Source: Bradyrhizobium sp.
GTDB lineage: Bacteria > Pseudomonadota > Alphaproteobacteria > Rhizobiales > Xanthobacteraceae
DNA length: 47,011 nt
Direction of reading: 5' to 3'
Assembly: GCF_004799445.1 (NCBI RefSeq)
Contig: NZ_SSNA01000208.1
Span: forward strand, 1 to 47,011
The notes below the pieces were generated by a model that saw only the letters and a list, made by a program, of their open reading frames with translations, had not been told where the DNA came from and ran no database searches. This document shows, piece by piece, positions 16,620-25,044 of this stretch. Each line of letters starts with the position of its first letter. The stretch's first letter is position 1. The position numbers were made by a program, and so were the translations under genes.

Positions 16620-17958
16620 TTATGGCGCGCGCCGCATTTCGCTGGCATGAACGGCGTCGGAGACCTGTGTCTCCTCGGTTTCAACGAAGCCGGCCCGCAG
16701 CTCCGCGGTCGCGACCTTCATGTCGACGCCGTCAACTCAGCGCCCCACCACGAGGGTCGCGATGATGTTGGAAGTCAGATTGGTCGCGGCGCGGATTTCC
16801 GCCATGAAACGATCCGCGCCCAGCAGCAGCGCGATGCCGGCGACCGGCACCGCGTCCACCACGGGAAGCGTGGCCGCGAGCGCGATGAAACCGCCACCGG
16901 TGACGCCGGCGGCGCCCTTCGAGGTGGACAGCATCACGAACAGCACGCTCAATTGGTGCCAGATCGAGAGCTGGACATTGAAGGCATGAGCCAGGAAAAG
17001 CACCGACATGGTCATGTAGATCGCCGTGCCATCCATGTTCAGGGAGAAGCCACCGGGCATCACCAGCCCCACCACTTCCCTGGATACGCCGACTTCCTCC
17101 AGCTTCTGCATCGAACGCGGCATCATGGTTTCGGCCGAGGTCGCCGCGAACACGAACAGGATCTCGTCCTTGAAATAATTCAGCACCCGGAAAATATTGA
17201 ATCCGGACAGCCGCAGGAACGCGCCGAGCACGATCAAGACGAACAGGATGCTGACGACGTAGACGGAGGCGACTAACCGGCCAAGATCAAGCAGGGTCCG
17301 CAGGCCATATTTGCCCACGGTGAAAACCATGGCGCAAAGCGCTGCGATCGGCGCGAACTGCATGATGATCCGCACCATGGCGAACAGCGCGACCGACGCC
17401 GACTCCAGAAACGCCACCATCGGCTTGCCCGGGCCTGCGCCAGGCTGAGCCCCAATCCAAGCAGCACGGCGATGAAAAGCACCGGCATGATGTCACCCTT
17501 CACGAAGGGCTCGACAAACGAAGTCGGTATCATCGACAGGAAAAAGTCCGACATGGTGACGTTCTTGGCGAGCTTCGCGTAAGCTTCGACAGCCTTGGGG
17601 TCGAACGCGGCCGGATCGGCGTTGAGCCCGACGCCAACCTGCCAAAAGTTGCCGACGGTCATTCCGACGATCAGGGCAAGCGTCGAGGCGACCTCGAAAT
17701 AAATCAGCGCCTTGACCCCGACATTGGCGACGTGGCGGATATCTCCCATCTTGGCGATACCGACCGCGATCGTCGTGAAGATGATCGGAGCGACCACGAC
17801 CTTGATTGCTCGCACAAAGGCGTCGCCATAGGGTTTGAGGGCGATCGATAAATCCGGATCGATGTAACCGATGATGGCGCCGAGGGCGACGCTGCTGCGG
17901 TCGGCAATTCCGCGACGGCGATTTTGGAGGACTGATGATCGATTTCCAGCGCGGACAT
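16620..17958 (-). pseudogene. dctA: Decayed dctA-type C4-dicarboxylate/H+ symporter
   Basis: SDF-family transporter gene reduced to a multi-lesion remnant. The likely original start is ATG 17958 (GGAG just upstream), beginning MSALEIDHQSSK. The family homology then appears in another frame from about 17896 (VALGAIIGYIDPDL, then KPYGDAFVRAIKVVVAPIIF), implying a first lesion. It shifts frame again at about 17440-17452, where LGLSLAQA in one frame continues as GPGKPMVAFLESASVALF in another, consistent with loss of one base. The second half is well preserved (MPGGFSLNMDGTAIYMTM, LSTSKGAAGVTGGGF) up to VVGR. A TGA at 16739-16737 then replaces the Trp seen at this place in E. coli DctA (VVAKW), and the old tail continues open to TAA at 16622-16620. 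Intact DctA is about 420-450 aa. One frameshift could be a sequencing error; three lesions argue for decay. Confidence 0.85.
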
Positions 17959-18059
17959 CAATTCTACTCCAAACCAGTCAGCATGAATGCCTTGATCAAC
18001 GTGAACCGTGCCGATGCGCTGGCCGCGAACGTGGTCAGCGCATCGGCAACGATCCCGGA

Positions 18060-19226
18060 CTATTCGGCGGCCACGCTCTTGATCGCGGCATGGCCATGGG
18101 TCTTGACGACGACCTTGATGGCGTCCTCGATGCGCTCGCGGGCATATCGCAGGGCAGTCGGCAGGTCTTCCAGGGCGAAGGTGTGGGTATGCACCTTGGT
18201 GGCGTCGAACCGTTTCTGCGCCATGAACGCCTCGGCGCGATGCGTGGCGCTCTTGCCTTCGCCGCGGATGCCGTAGACGTAGATGTTGTTTCGCACGATG
18301 TAGGCGATATCGACCTCGGCCGGCTTGCCCGGGAACGCGGCGAGACAGATGCGGCCGCCACGGTTGACCATGCGCGCGGCTTCGTTAACGGCCTCCGGTG
18401 CCCCCGAACATTCGATGACATAGTCGACGCCCTTGCCGCCGTTGAGCTTGCGAACCGCGGCGACCGGGTCCTCGTTCTTGGCGTTGACCACGTGATCGGC
18501 GCCAAGTTCCAGACCAATCTTAAGGCGGTTGTCGCGCGTTCCGGTCAGGATCACCGGCTGCGCCCCCAGCGCCTTGGCGACCGCCACGCCGAGCAGACCG
18601 ATCGGACCCGGACCGGTCACGACCACGCTCTCGCCTGCGACCAGGCCGCCGAGTTCCGTCAGCCCGTACATCGCGGTACCCGCGGTGACGACCAGGGTCG
18701 CCTCCTCGTCCGACATCTCGTCCGAGATGCGAACCAGCGTGTTGATGCTGTTGACGGCGTATTCCGCAAAGCCGCCGTCAGTCGTGAAGCCGTTGGCGCG
18801 ATGACCCTTATCGACGTCGCCGTAATTCAGACCGTAGTTATGACACGCGGTGTACATCCCCTCGCGGCAGCGCTTGCACTGTCCGCATCCGGCGTGGATT
18901 TCGACGGTAACGCGCTCGCCGATCCTGTATTCATCGACGCCGGGTCCGAGCGCTGCCACCGTGCCCATATATTCATGGCCCGGCGTGAAATTCTTGTTGT
19001 AGGGCAGCCCGCCCTGGATCATCGCCGGCGGACCGTGGTGGATAATCTCGAGATCCGTCGCGCAAATCGCAACCGCGTCGATGCGAACCAGAACCTCGGC
19101 CCTTTTCGGCACCGGCACGGGCTTCGTCGTCAGGGTCAATTGACCGGGATCACCCAATACCCAGGCGCGCATGGTTTCAGGAACAGGAAAATCAGTCGAG
19201 GTCTTGACGTAATCGGGCTTGTACAT
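18060..19226 (-). CDS. Zinc-dependent alcohol/polyol dehydrogenase (MDR family)
   Basis: Cytoplasmic NAD(P)-dependent zinc dehydrogenase, 388 aa, the usual size plus a 20-residue N-terminal extension. Catalytic zinc ligands: Cys55 (ICATDLE) and His84-Glu85 in PGHEYMG. Structural zinc cluster Cys114/117/120/128 in CGQCKRCREGMYTAC. The Rossmann motif is VVVTGPGPIGLLGVAVAKALG. Overall it resembles sorbitol/threonine-type or YjmD-like dehydrogenases; substrate unknown. AGGAG precedes the ATG by 5 bases, and the gene lies 25 bases after the IclR regulator, so the two are probably one transcript. Its C-terminus (KSVAAE) is identical to that of the regulator. Confidence 0.88.
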   Translation of the reverse strand: MYKPDYVKTSTDFPVPETMRAWVLGDPGQLTLTTKPVPVPKRAEVLVRIDAVAICATDLEIIHHGPPAMIQGGLPYNKNFTPGHEYMGTVAALGPGVDEYRIGERVTVEIHAGCGQCKRCREGMYTACHNYGLNYGDVDKGHRANGFTTDGGFAEYAVNSINTLVRISDEMSDEEATLVVTAGTAMYGLTELGGLVAGESVVVTGPGPIGLLGVAVAKALGAQPVILTGTRDNRLKIGLELGADHVVNAKNEDPVAAVRKLNGGKGVDYVIECSGAPEAVNEAARMVNRGGRICLAAFPGKPAEVDIAYIVRNNIYVYGIRGEGKSATHRAEAFMAQKRFDATKVHTHTFALEDLPTALRYARERIEDAIKVVVKTHGHAAIKSVAAE

Positions 19227-19251
19227 GGTTTCTCCTGAGTATGTTTGACCG

Positions 19252-20118
19252 CTATTCCGCCGCTACGCTTTTGGTTGATCCCCGCAGGATCGCGCCCGGC
19301 GCACCGAGCTCCGTCGACAATTCGTCGGCTGCCGCGATGAGATGAACCTTGATTTGATCGATGTATGCCGGTGTGGCGCGAAAAACCGGAGAAGAGACGC
19401 TGATCGAGCCAACGACAGCGCCGGCATGGTCGCGAATGGCCGCGCCAAGGCAGATCACACCCAGTTGAAACTCCTCGCGATCGATTGCAAAACCGTTTCG
19501 GCGCGTGAGCCGCAGGTCTTCCTTCAGCTTCTCAATGTCGGTAATGGTGTGCGGCGTAAACGCCGTCAGCCCCTTGTCCGCGACGATCCGATCCAGTTCG
19601 TTGGGCGGCAGCCAGGCCAAAATGGCCTTGCCCGTGGCCGTTGCGTGGGCCGCATTCGAATTGCCGCCGCGGCCTGCATCCACGCGAACGGCATGCCTCG
19701 CCTCGCGATGCAGGACATTGACCAGATTGGTATCCTGCATGATCGCAAGCTGAACCGCTTCGCGGGTCTGATCGTTCAGGCGATCGACAAAGCTCTGCGC
19801 GCGCCGCGGCAAGTCGACCTGGCGCAGGCAGGCCGCGCTGAGGTAGAGGATCCGGGAGCCCAGAACGTAACTGCGGCTATTGATGCCGCGCGCGACGTAG
19901 CCCCAGTTGTGCAATGTCGAAATGAGATGGTGGCAGGTCGAGACGTTCAATCCGGCGATACCGGCGATTTCGGTCAGCTTCGCTTCGCCACCTGCGTCGG
20001 CGATAATATCCAGAATTAGGAACGCACGATCGAGCGCCTGAATGCCGCCATGGTCGCGCCCCATGGGCGGACGAGCCGGCATGACGCCGTGCTTCTCCCT
20101 GCCCCGTTCGGATTCCAT
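19252..20118 (-). CDS. IclR-family transcriptional regulator
   Basis: DNA-binding regulator, 288 aa. The winged HTH covers about residues 27-90 (ALDRAFLILDIIADAGGEAK, then NVSTCHHLISTLHNWGYV). The ligand-binding IclR domain covers about 105-275 and contains HATATGKAILAWLPPNE and the typical RRNGFAIDREEFQLGVICLG. GGGAGG is about 9 bases upstream of the ATG at 20118. It heads the transcript with the zinc dehydrogenase, and a near-perfect palindrome 85-112 bases upstream is a good candidate for its own operator. It probably controls the dehydrogenase and perhaps the TRAP genes; its effector is unknown. Confidence 0.92.
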   Translation of the reverse strand: MESERGREKHGVMPARPPMGRDHGGIQALDRAFLILDIIADAGGEAKLTEIAGIAGLNVSTCHHLISTLHNWGYVARGINSRSYVLGSRILYLSAACLRQVDLPRRAQSFVDRLNDQTREAVQLAIMQDTNLVNVLHREARHAVRVDAGRGGNSNAAHATATGKAILAWLPPNELDRIVADKGLTAFTPHTITDIEKLKEDLRLTRRNGFAIDREEFQLGVICLGAAIRDHAGAVVGSISVSSPVFRATPAYIDQIKVHLIAAADELSTELGAPGAILRGSTKSVAAE

Positions 20119-20202
20119 CGCCGCGGTCCTCCCGGTCTTCCTTTTATCGGTCCAGTAGGGCCAATCTCCGCTCCCGGCGCAACTTAATTTTCACATCGCA
20201 GA

Positions 20203-20230
20203 CACCATTTTCATTAGATGAAACATGGTG
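20203..20230. promoter_or_regulatory. Candidate IclR operator (28-base palindrome)
   Basis: Left arm CACCAT then TTTCAT, centre TAG, right arm ATGAAA, C, then ATGGTG. The inner arms are perfect (TTTCAT/ATGAAA); the outer arms (CACCAT/ATGGTG) are also perfect but offset by one extra base on the right. It lies between the iclR start and the end of the TRAP large-permease gene, 14 bases from the latter. No U-run follows in either direction, so an operator is more likely than a terminator. Confidence 0.6.
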
Positions 20231-20243
20231 GACAAGGCGGGCG

Positions 20244-21674
20244 CTATTCGGGTTCGGGCAGCTTGATCATCTCATTGAGACGCTTGTTGAATTCCGCATC
20301 GGACAAGGGCGCCGCCGGCAGCCGCGAGCCGTCCTCCGAAGACTGCCCCACATGGGTCAACTGCGGAAAGAACAACACCAGCAGCAGCAAGAGCCATTGG
20401 GCCGCGAGAAACGGCGCCAAGGAACGCACGAAGGAGCGGAAGGCGACGGTTTCCTTGAGAACACCGCGTACCATCATGAGCGCGTAGCCAAAGGGTGGTA
20501 GCAGGAAGCTCGACTGCAAGGTCAACAGCACCAACACTGACACCCAACGCGCATCGGCGATGCGGATCAGCAGCGGCGGAATCACGATCGGCACGATGAC
20601 GAAAATGATTTCGAAAGCATCGAGGACGAAGGCGCTGACCCCGATCACAGAGAGCACGACGGCGACCGCCGTGATGTCGCTGCCCGGAATCGACGAAACC
20701 ATCTTGCCGACGAGATCTGCGGTCCCAAGCAGCCTCAAAACCATGGTGAATGTCGTTGCCGCCAGCAACAACGAAAACAGCGCGCCGGTGAGAGCGATCG
20801 CGTCGTTCAGCACTTTATTCAGCACCACACCGCGCAAACGCCCGGTCAAAAGACCCGCGGCCAGCAGCGCAAAAGCCCCCATCGCGGCGGCCTCGACGGC
20901 ATAGAAATAGCCGAGCGCGACCCCACCAAGAAGCGCGATCAACGATACGAGCGCGACGGCGGCGAGTAATCCTTGTCCGGCCGTCAGGCGCTCGCGGTCG
21001 GGCAACTTTGTCGCGGTCCGTCCCGCGATCCAGGATAACGCCAGGCACAGCGCCAGGAAGATCCCGCCCGGCACAAGTGCGGCGTGAAAAATGTCCTGGG
21101 TATTGACGACGCGGTCGCTCCTTCCGGTGGCGGTCACCGCCATGGTGTGCGCCGACAGCATCGCGTCGCTCAGAAGGATGAGAACCAGCGAGGGCGGCAC
21201 CAGCACGCCAAGCGTGCTGGCGACCGCAATGATCGCGTGACGGTTTGGCGCCGGTATGCCCTCCGCCGCCAGGCGCGGCGAGACGACGCGCGAAAGACCG
21301 AGCACGCTGGCGCCGACCGAACCATTCATCGGTCCGAGCAGCGCGCCGAGCATCATGCCCGACACCAGCGGGGCTGACGGGCTGCGCGGAAGTACGGCAT
21401 TGCCGGCGCGATAAAGCGCGTCTGCGACCGGCAACCGGTCAAGCAACAGGCCCATCATCACGTAGAGCGGCAAGGCCTGCAGCAAATCGTTTTCAAACAG
21501 ATTGATCAGCCGGCTCGGCAGCGCCCAAAGGGTAGAACCCTCAATGGTGCCTGCCGCAACGCCGATGATCGCGCCGAATGTCGCCACGGCGATAAGAACG
21601 ATCGCGGCGGGCAAGCCGGTGGAAATGATGCCGACGCCGACCAGCCCAAGAAGCGCAAGTCCGGTCCATTCCAT
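20244..21674 (-). CDS. dctM: TRAP transporter large permease (DctM-like)
   Basis: Inner-membrane TRAP transporter large subunit, 476 aa, built of about a dozen hydrophobic helices. Characteristic segments include LVSGMMLGALLGPMNGSVGA, VASTLGVLVPPSLVLIL, FVLDAFEIIFVIVPIVIPPL and LQSSFLLPPFGYALMMVRG. The ATG at 21674 overlaps the dctQ stop (TGATG); the frame is open to 21749, but that would run over dctQ. It ends in a roughly 35-residue soluble tail after the last helix (ending KLPEPE), a little longer than usual. Forms the sodium-coupled permease with DctQ. No dctP binding-protein gene is adjacent. Confidence 0.9.
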   Translation of the reverse strand: MEWTGLALLGLVGVGIISTGLPAAIVLIAVATFGAIIGVAAGTIEGSTLWALPSRLINLFENDLLQALPLYVMMGLLLDRLPVADALYRAGNAVLPRSPSAPLVSGMMLGALLGPMNGSVGASVLGLSRVVSPRLAAEGIPAPNRHAIIAVASTLGVLVPPSLVLILLSDAMLSAHTMAVTATGRSDRVVNTQDIFHAALVPGGIFLALCLALSWIAGRTATKLPDRERLTAGQGLLAAVALVSLIALLGGVALGYFYAVEAAAMGAFALLAAGLLTGRLRGVVLNKVLNDAIALTGALFSLLLAATTFTMVLRLLGTADLVGKMVSSIPGSDITAVAVVLSVIGVSAFVLDAFEIIFVIVPIVIPPLLIRIADARWVSVLVLLTLQSSFLLPPFGYALMMVRGVLKETVAFRSFVRSLAPFLAAQWLLLLLVLFFPQLTHVGQSSEDGSRLPAAPLSDAEFNKRLNEMIKLPEPE

Positions 21675-22165
21675 CAGGTGTCGTCCGCCGCAAGAGGACG
21701 GAAGATATCGACCAGCGATTGGCCAAGGATCAAGGCCGCCATGACCCATAGGGCAAGCTTGACCAGGAAATAGCCGGAGTTGCCGCTGTCCTGGAATGAC
21801 TCAAGATCGCGAAGGCTGGAAAGGACCGTGGTCTTGCTCGCAATCAGGACAAACAATGCCCACGGCAGAAGCCCGGCGGCGGCACCCATTTGCTTCAGGC
21901 GTCGCCGCGTTCGCGCGGAATAGCGCTGGGCGAGCAGATCAGCGGCCAGGTGAGTTCCCGCACGCGTCGCCGCAGTGACACTTGCGGCGACGAAAAGCGC
22001 AAAGGCCACCTGCCCGAGATCGTTGGCCTCCCGCGAGAAACCGCGAAACAGATCGCGCAACGGCCACTGCAGGAACAAGAGGACAATCAAAGGCAGCGCA
22101 AGCCATTTGGCGACGGCCACAACCCAGCCGATCAGGCGATCGAGGCCGCGCAGGAAAACCGTCAC
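21674..22165 (-). CDS. dctQ: TRAP transporter small permease (DctQ-like)
   Basis: Small membrane subunit, 163 aa, with four hydrophobic segments (about 14-33, 48-65, 95-113, 132-150). Conserved DctQ features include WPLRDLFRGFSREANDL and the polar loop RAGTHLAADLLAQRYSARTRRRL. Its stop overlaps the dctM start by one base. The 224-base region upstream separates it from the divergent binding-protein gene and should hold promoters for both. The usual partner DctP is missing from the window, so the substrate-binding subunit must be encoded elsewhere. Confidence 0.85.
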   Translation of the reverse strand: MTVFLRGLDRLIGWVVAVAKWLALPLIVLLFLQWPLRDLFRGFSREANDLGQVAFALFVAASVTAATRAGTHLAADLLAQRYSARTRRRLKQMGAAAGLLPWALFVLIASKTTVLSSLRDLESFQDSGNSGYFLVKLALWVMAALILGQSLVDIFRPLAADDT

Positions 22166-22389
22166 GTTGCCATTGCTCCTGTCGCATTCCGGCCGAGCAC
22201 GGCGCTCAACCGCAACGCTACCGGCTTTATCCCCTCGCCGCCAGAGCGCTGCCTTTTCTGCACCGCTGTGCCAGAAAATTAGCTGTTGAAAGGCTCACCC
22301 CCACACCTCAAAGTCAGCGAGCTCTCGAACAAGCCACCACGGCACGTCGTCCGTTGCCGAAAATCCGGATCTGATAGGGCCGCGGCATC

Positions 22390-23469
22390 ATGGTGTTGTC
22401 ACGGACGGCAAGACCTGCGGAGAACCCGACGGTGCATCGATTTTTGTCAGCCCTCGCTATCACGAGCTGTCTCCTGGCTTCCGCGACGACCGCTGTTGCT
22501 GCGGCCGAACCGGTCAAGATCAAGTTCACGCTGGACTGGAAGCTTCAGGGTATTCACGCCTGGTATTACTGGGCCAAAGCGAAGGGATATTTCACCGCGG
22601 AAAATCTCGATGTCAGGATTGACCAGGGTGAAGGATCGGCCGCCACGGTGACGCGGATCATGTCCGGCGCCTATGACGCCGGCTTCGGCGACATCAACGC
22701 CATCATCCAGAACCCGGCGGCGAAGCCCGGCGAAACACCGGTCATGGTCTATATGATCTACAGCAAGGCCCCCTTCGCGCTGCTGACCAGGGCGAACGGT
22801 CCGATCAAGAGTGTGAAGGACCTGGAAGGATCCAGGCTGGGTTCACCCGCCGGCGGCGCTTCGTTCAAGCTATTGCCACTTTTGGCCGAACAGAATGGCA
22901 TCGACTACGGCAAGATCAGCATCACGCAGCTGTCACCGAGCCTGCAGGAGCAGATGCTCCTGCAGGGACAGGTCGATACGGTCGCGGTTTTCACGGCGAC
23001 GAGCTATATGAACCTGGTCTCGCTCAAGCTCGACCCCGACAAGGATTTTCGCTGGATGTATTATTCGGATCTCGGTCTCGACCTCTATTCCAACGGCATC
23101 ATGGTGTCGCCGAAGCTCGCCACGGAGCATCCCGAGGCGGTCAAGGGATTGTTGCGCGCCATCAACCGGTCATTGAAGGAAACCGTTGCAAATCCCGATG
23201 CCGCCATCGACCTTCTGCCTGGCGAAGAACCATTGATCAACAAGGACATCGAGCGGCGTCGCTTGCTGTACGTCTACGGGACCCTGATCGACACGCCGGA
23301 AGCGCGTGAACTTGGCATCGGTGACGTCAGCGATATCCGGTTGAAATCCGCGATCGCGACGATCGCGACGTCGTTCGAGCTGTCGCGGCAGCCCCCTCCC
23401 AGCGACATTTTTGACCGCTCCTTCTTGCCCGCCAGGGCCGACCGCATACCGCCGGTGATTGTGCCGTGA
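22390..23469 (+). CDS. ABC transporter substrate-binding protein, NMT1/THI5-like (TauA/SsuA type)
   Basis: Periplasmic binding protein of the NMT1/THI5 family, 359 aa from the ATG at 22390. A GTG at 22432 (GGAG about 9 bases upstream) gives a neater signal peptide (HRFLSALAITSCLLASATTA, then VAAAEP) and may be the real start. The mature protein begins VKIKFTLDWKLQGIHAWYYW and contains the family signature AKGYFTAENLDVRIDQGEGS and YDAGFGDINAIIQ. Family ligands include thiamine precursors, nitrate, sulfonates and pyrimidine precursors. No partner permease or ATPase is adjacent. Its stop overlaps the start of the next gene (GTGA), so ligand capture and amidohydrolase activity are probably linked. 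Confidence 0.85.
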   Translation: MVLSRTARPAENPTVHRFLSALAITSCLLASATTAVAAAEPVKIKFTLDWKLQGIHAWYYWAKAKGYFTAENLDVRIDQGEGSAATVTRIMSGAYDAGFGDINAIIQNPAAKPGETPVMVYMIYSKAPFALLTRANGPIKSVKDLEGSRLGSPAGGASFKLLPLLAEQNGIDYGKISITQLSPSLQEQMLLQGQVDTVAVFTATSYMNLVSLKLDPDKDFRWMYYSDLGLDLYSNGIMVSPKLATEHPEAVKGLLRAINRSLKETVANPDAAIDLLPGEEPLINKDIERRRLLYVYGTLIDTPEARELGIGDVSDIRLKSAIATIATSFELSRQPPPSDIFDRSFLPARADRIPPVIVP

Positions 23470-24923
23470 GCCAGGATAATTCGCGAACCATCGTCTGCGC
23501 GCACGCGATCGGCACCGCACGGCCGTCGACGGGCACACAGGCCATCACCATCACGGGCGACAGGTTTTCCTCGATCGAGCCCGCCGCGGCGCCGGCCACG
23601 GACGGATTGCTGGCGATGCCCGCACTGGTCAACGCGCACGATCACGGGCGGCCGATCAGCACCAGTTCGATCGGCGCCGACGCCAAGCCGCTTGAATCAT
23701 GGCTGCACTATTTCGCACTTTTTCCTTCCGTCGATCCGTATCTCGCCGCGGCCCTGACGTTCGCCAATAGCGCGCTCGGCGGCACCGGCACCGTGATGGT
23801 GCATTATACGCGCACACAAGGATTGACCGACCTTCCGACAGAGGCCGCAGAGGTTGCGCGCGCGGCACGCGATGTCGGGATTCGCGCAGGCTTTGCGGTA
23901 TCGATGAAGGACCGCAATCCGCTGGTCTATGGCGGCTCCGAAGCTTTGCTGGCCGCGCTCCCTGCGGAAGCCCGATCCGAAATCGGACGGCGCCTGATCT
24001 ACAAGCCGCTGTCGCCGGCCGACTACATGGCGCTGGTCGATGACGTCGCGGCTGCGGCGGACGGACCTGGATTCAATGTCCAATATGGGCCGAACGGCGT
24101 GCAGTGGTGCAGCGACGAACTTCTGCAAGCCGTGGCCCAGGCGTCGCAGCGCACCGGCCGGCGCGTCCACATGCATTTGCTGGAAACAAAATATCAGCGG
24201 CAGTGGGCCGACACCGCCTATCCAAACGGCGTCGTGCGCATGCTCGATGACATCGGTCTGCTTTCGCCCCGCCTGACGCTGGCCCACTGCGTGTGGGCGA
24301 GGCCCGAAGAACTGGAACTGCTCGCCGAACGCGGCGTCACCATTTCCGTCAATACCAGCTCCAATCTGCACCTTCACTCCGGCCTGGCGCCGGCCATAGA
24401 GATGAGAAAACGCGGCTGTTCTGTTGCGCTCGGGATCGACGGCAAGGCACTCGATGACGACGATGATGCCTTGCGCGAGTTGAGGCTCTCCTACCTGCTG
24501 CACGCAGGTACCGGCTTTGATCGCGCCCTGACCCGCCAGCAAGCCCTTGAGGCCGCCGTCGGCAACGGCCGGCTTGCCGTGACAAACGTCAGCGATGGCG
24601 GCCTGATCGAGGCCGGCTCCGCCGCCGACATGCTGCTCCTGGACTGGACGGCGCTCGACAATGATGCCCTTCGCGAGGATATCGAACCGATCAATATGCT
24701 TTTCTCGCGCGCAACCGCCAGGCACATCCGCGAATTGATCGTCGGGGGCCGAACCATCGTCCGGGATGACCGCGTAACCGGAGTGGATAGGTCCGCCATT
24801 CGACATGAGGTTCTGTCGCAGATGCGATCGGGCATGGCCAAGAACGCAACACTCCTCTCTGCGTTGTCGGCGCTCGACCAAGCCGTCGCCCGGCATTATC
24901 TTCCCGAGCCGCATTGCTGCTGA
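23466..24923 (+). CDS. Amidohydrolase-superfamily metal-dependent deaminase/hydrolase
   Basis: Cytoplasmic TIM-barrel hydrolase, 485 aa, of the cytosine-deaminase/TrzN-AtzB type. Expected metal ligands are all visible: His58 and His60 (NAHDHGRP), His237 (HMHLLET), His274 (LAHCVWARPEE) and Asp325 (ALGIDGKALDDDDD). The composite beta-sandwich at both ends is present, with MLLLDW and LIVGGRTIVRDDRVTG near the C-terminus. The GTG start overlaps the stop of the binding-protein gene. It most likely deaminates or hydrolyses a nitrogen-rich ring or ureide taken up by the adjacent transporter; the exact substrate cannot be told from sequence. Confidence 0.85.
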   Translation: MSQDNSRTIVCAHAIGTARPSTGTQAITITGDRFSSIEPAAAPATDGLLAMPALVNAHDHGRPISTSSIGADAKPLESWLHYFALFPSVDPYLAAALTFANSALGGTGTVMVHYTRTQGLTDLPTEAAEVARAARDVGIRAGFAVSMKDRNPLVYGGSEALLAALPAEARSEIGRRLIYKPLSPADYMALVDDVAAAADGPGFNVQYGPNGVQWCSDELLQAVAQASQRTGRRVHMHLLETKYQRQWADTAYPNGVVRMLDDIGLLSPRLTLAHCVWARPEELELLAERGVTISVNTSSNLHLHSGLAPAIEMRKRGCSVALGIDGKALDDDDDALRELRLSYLLHAGTGFDRALTRQQALEAAVGNGRLAVTNVSDGGLIEAGSAADMLLLDWTALDNDALREDIEPINMLFSRATARHIRELIVGGRTIVRDDRVTGVDRSAIRHEVLSQMRSGMAKNATLLSALSALDQAVARHYLPEPHCC

Positions 24924-25044
24924 ATATCGCCGCCGCAAGGTTCCCACGGCGCGTCATCGCCGAGTGCCGGGTGCGAAAATCTATACAATCGTGGAAAAGG
25001 CCTATACCTATCAGGCTGAGCATGGGGCCAAAACGGAGAGCGTC

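Noticed and set aside
17871..19238. Plus-strand open frame of about 455 codons opposite the zinc dehydrogenase
   Set aside because: Shadow of the dehydrogenase gene; no recognisable domain.
20203..20230. Palindrome read as a terminator for dctM
   Set aside because: No U-run follows the stem on the minus strand, and its position upstream of iclR fits an operator better.
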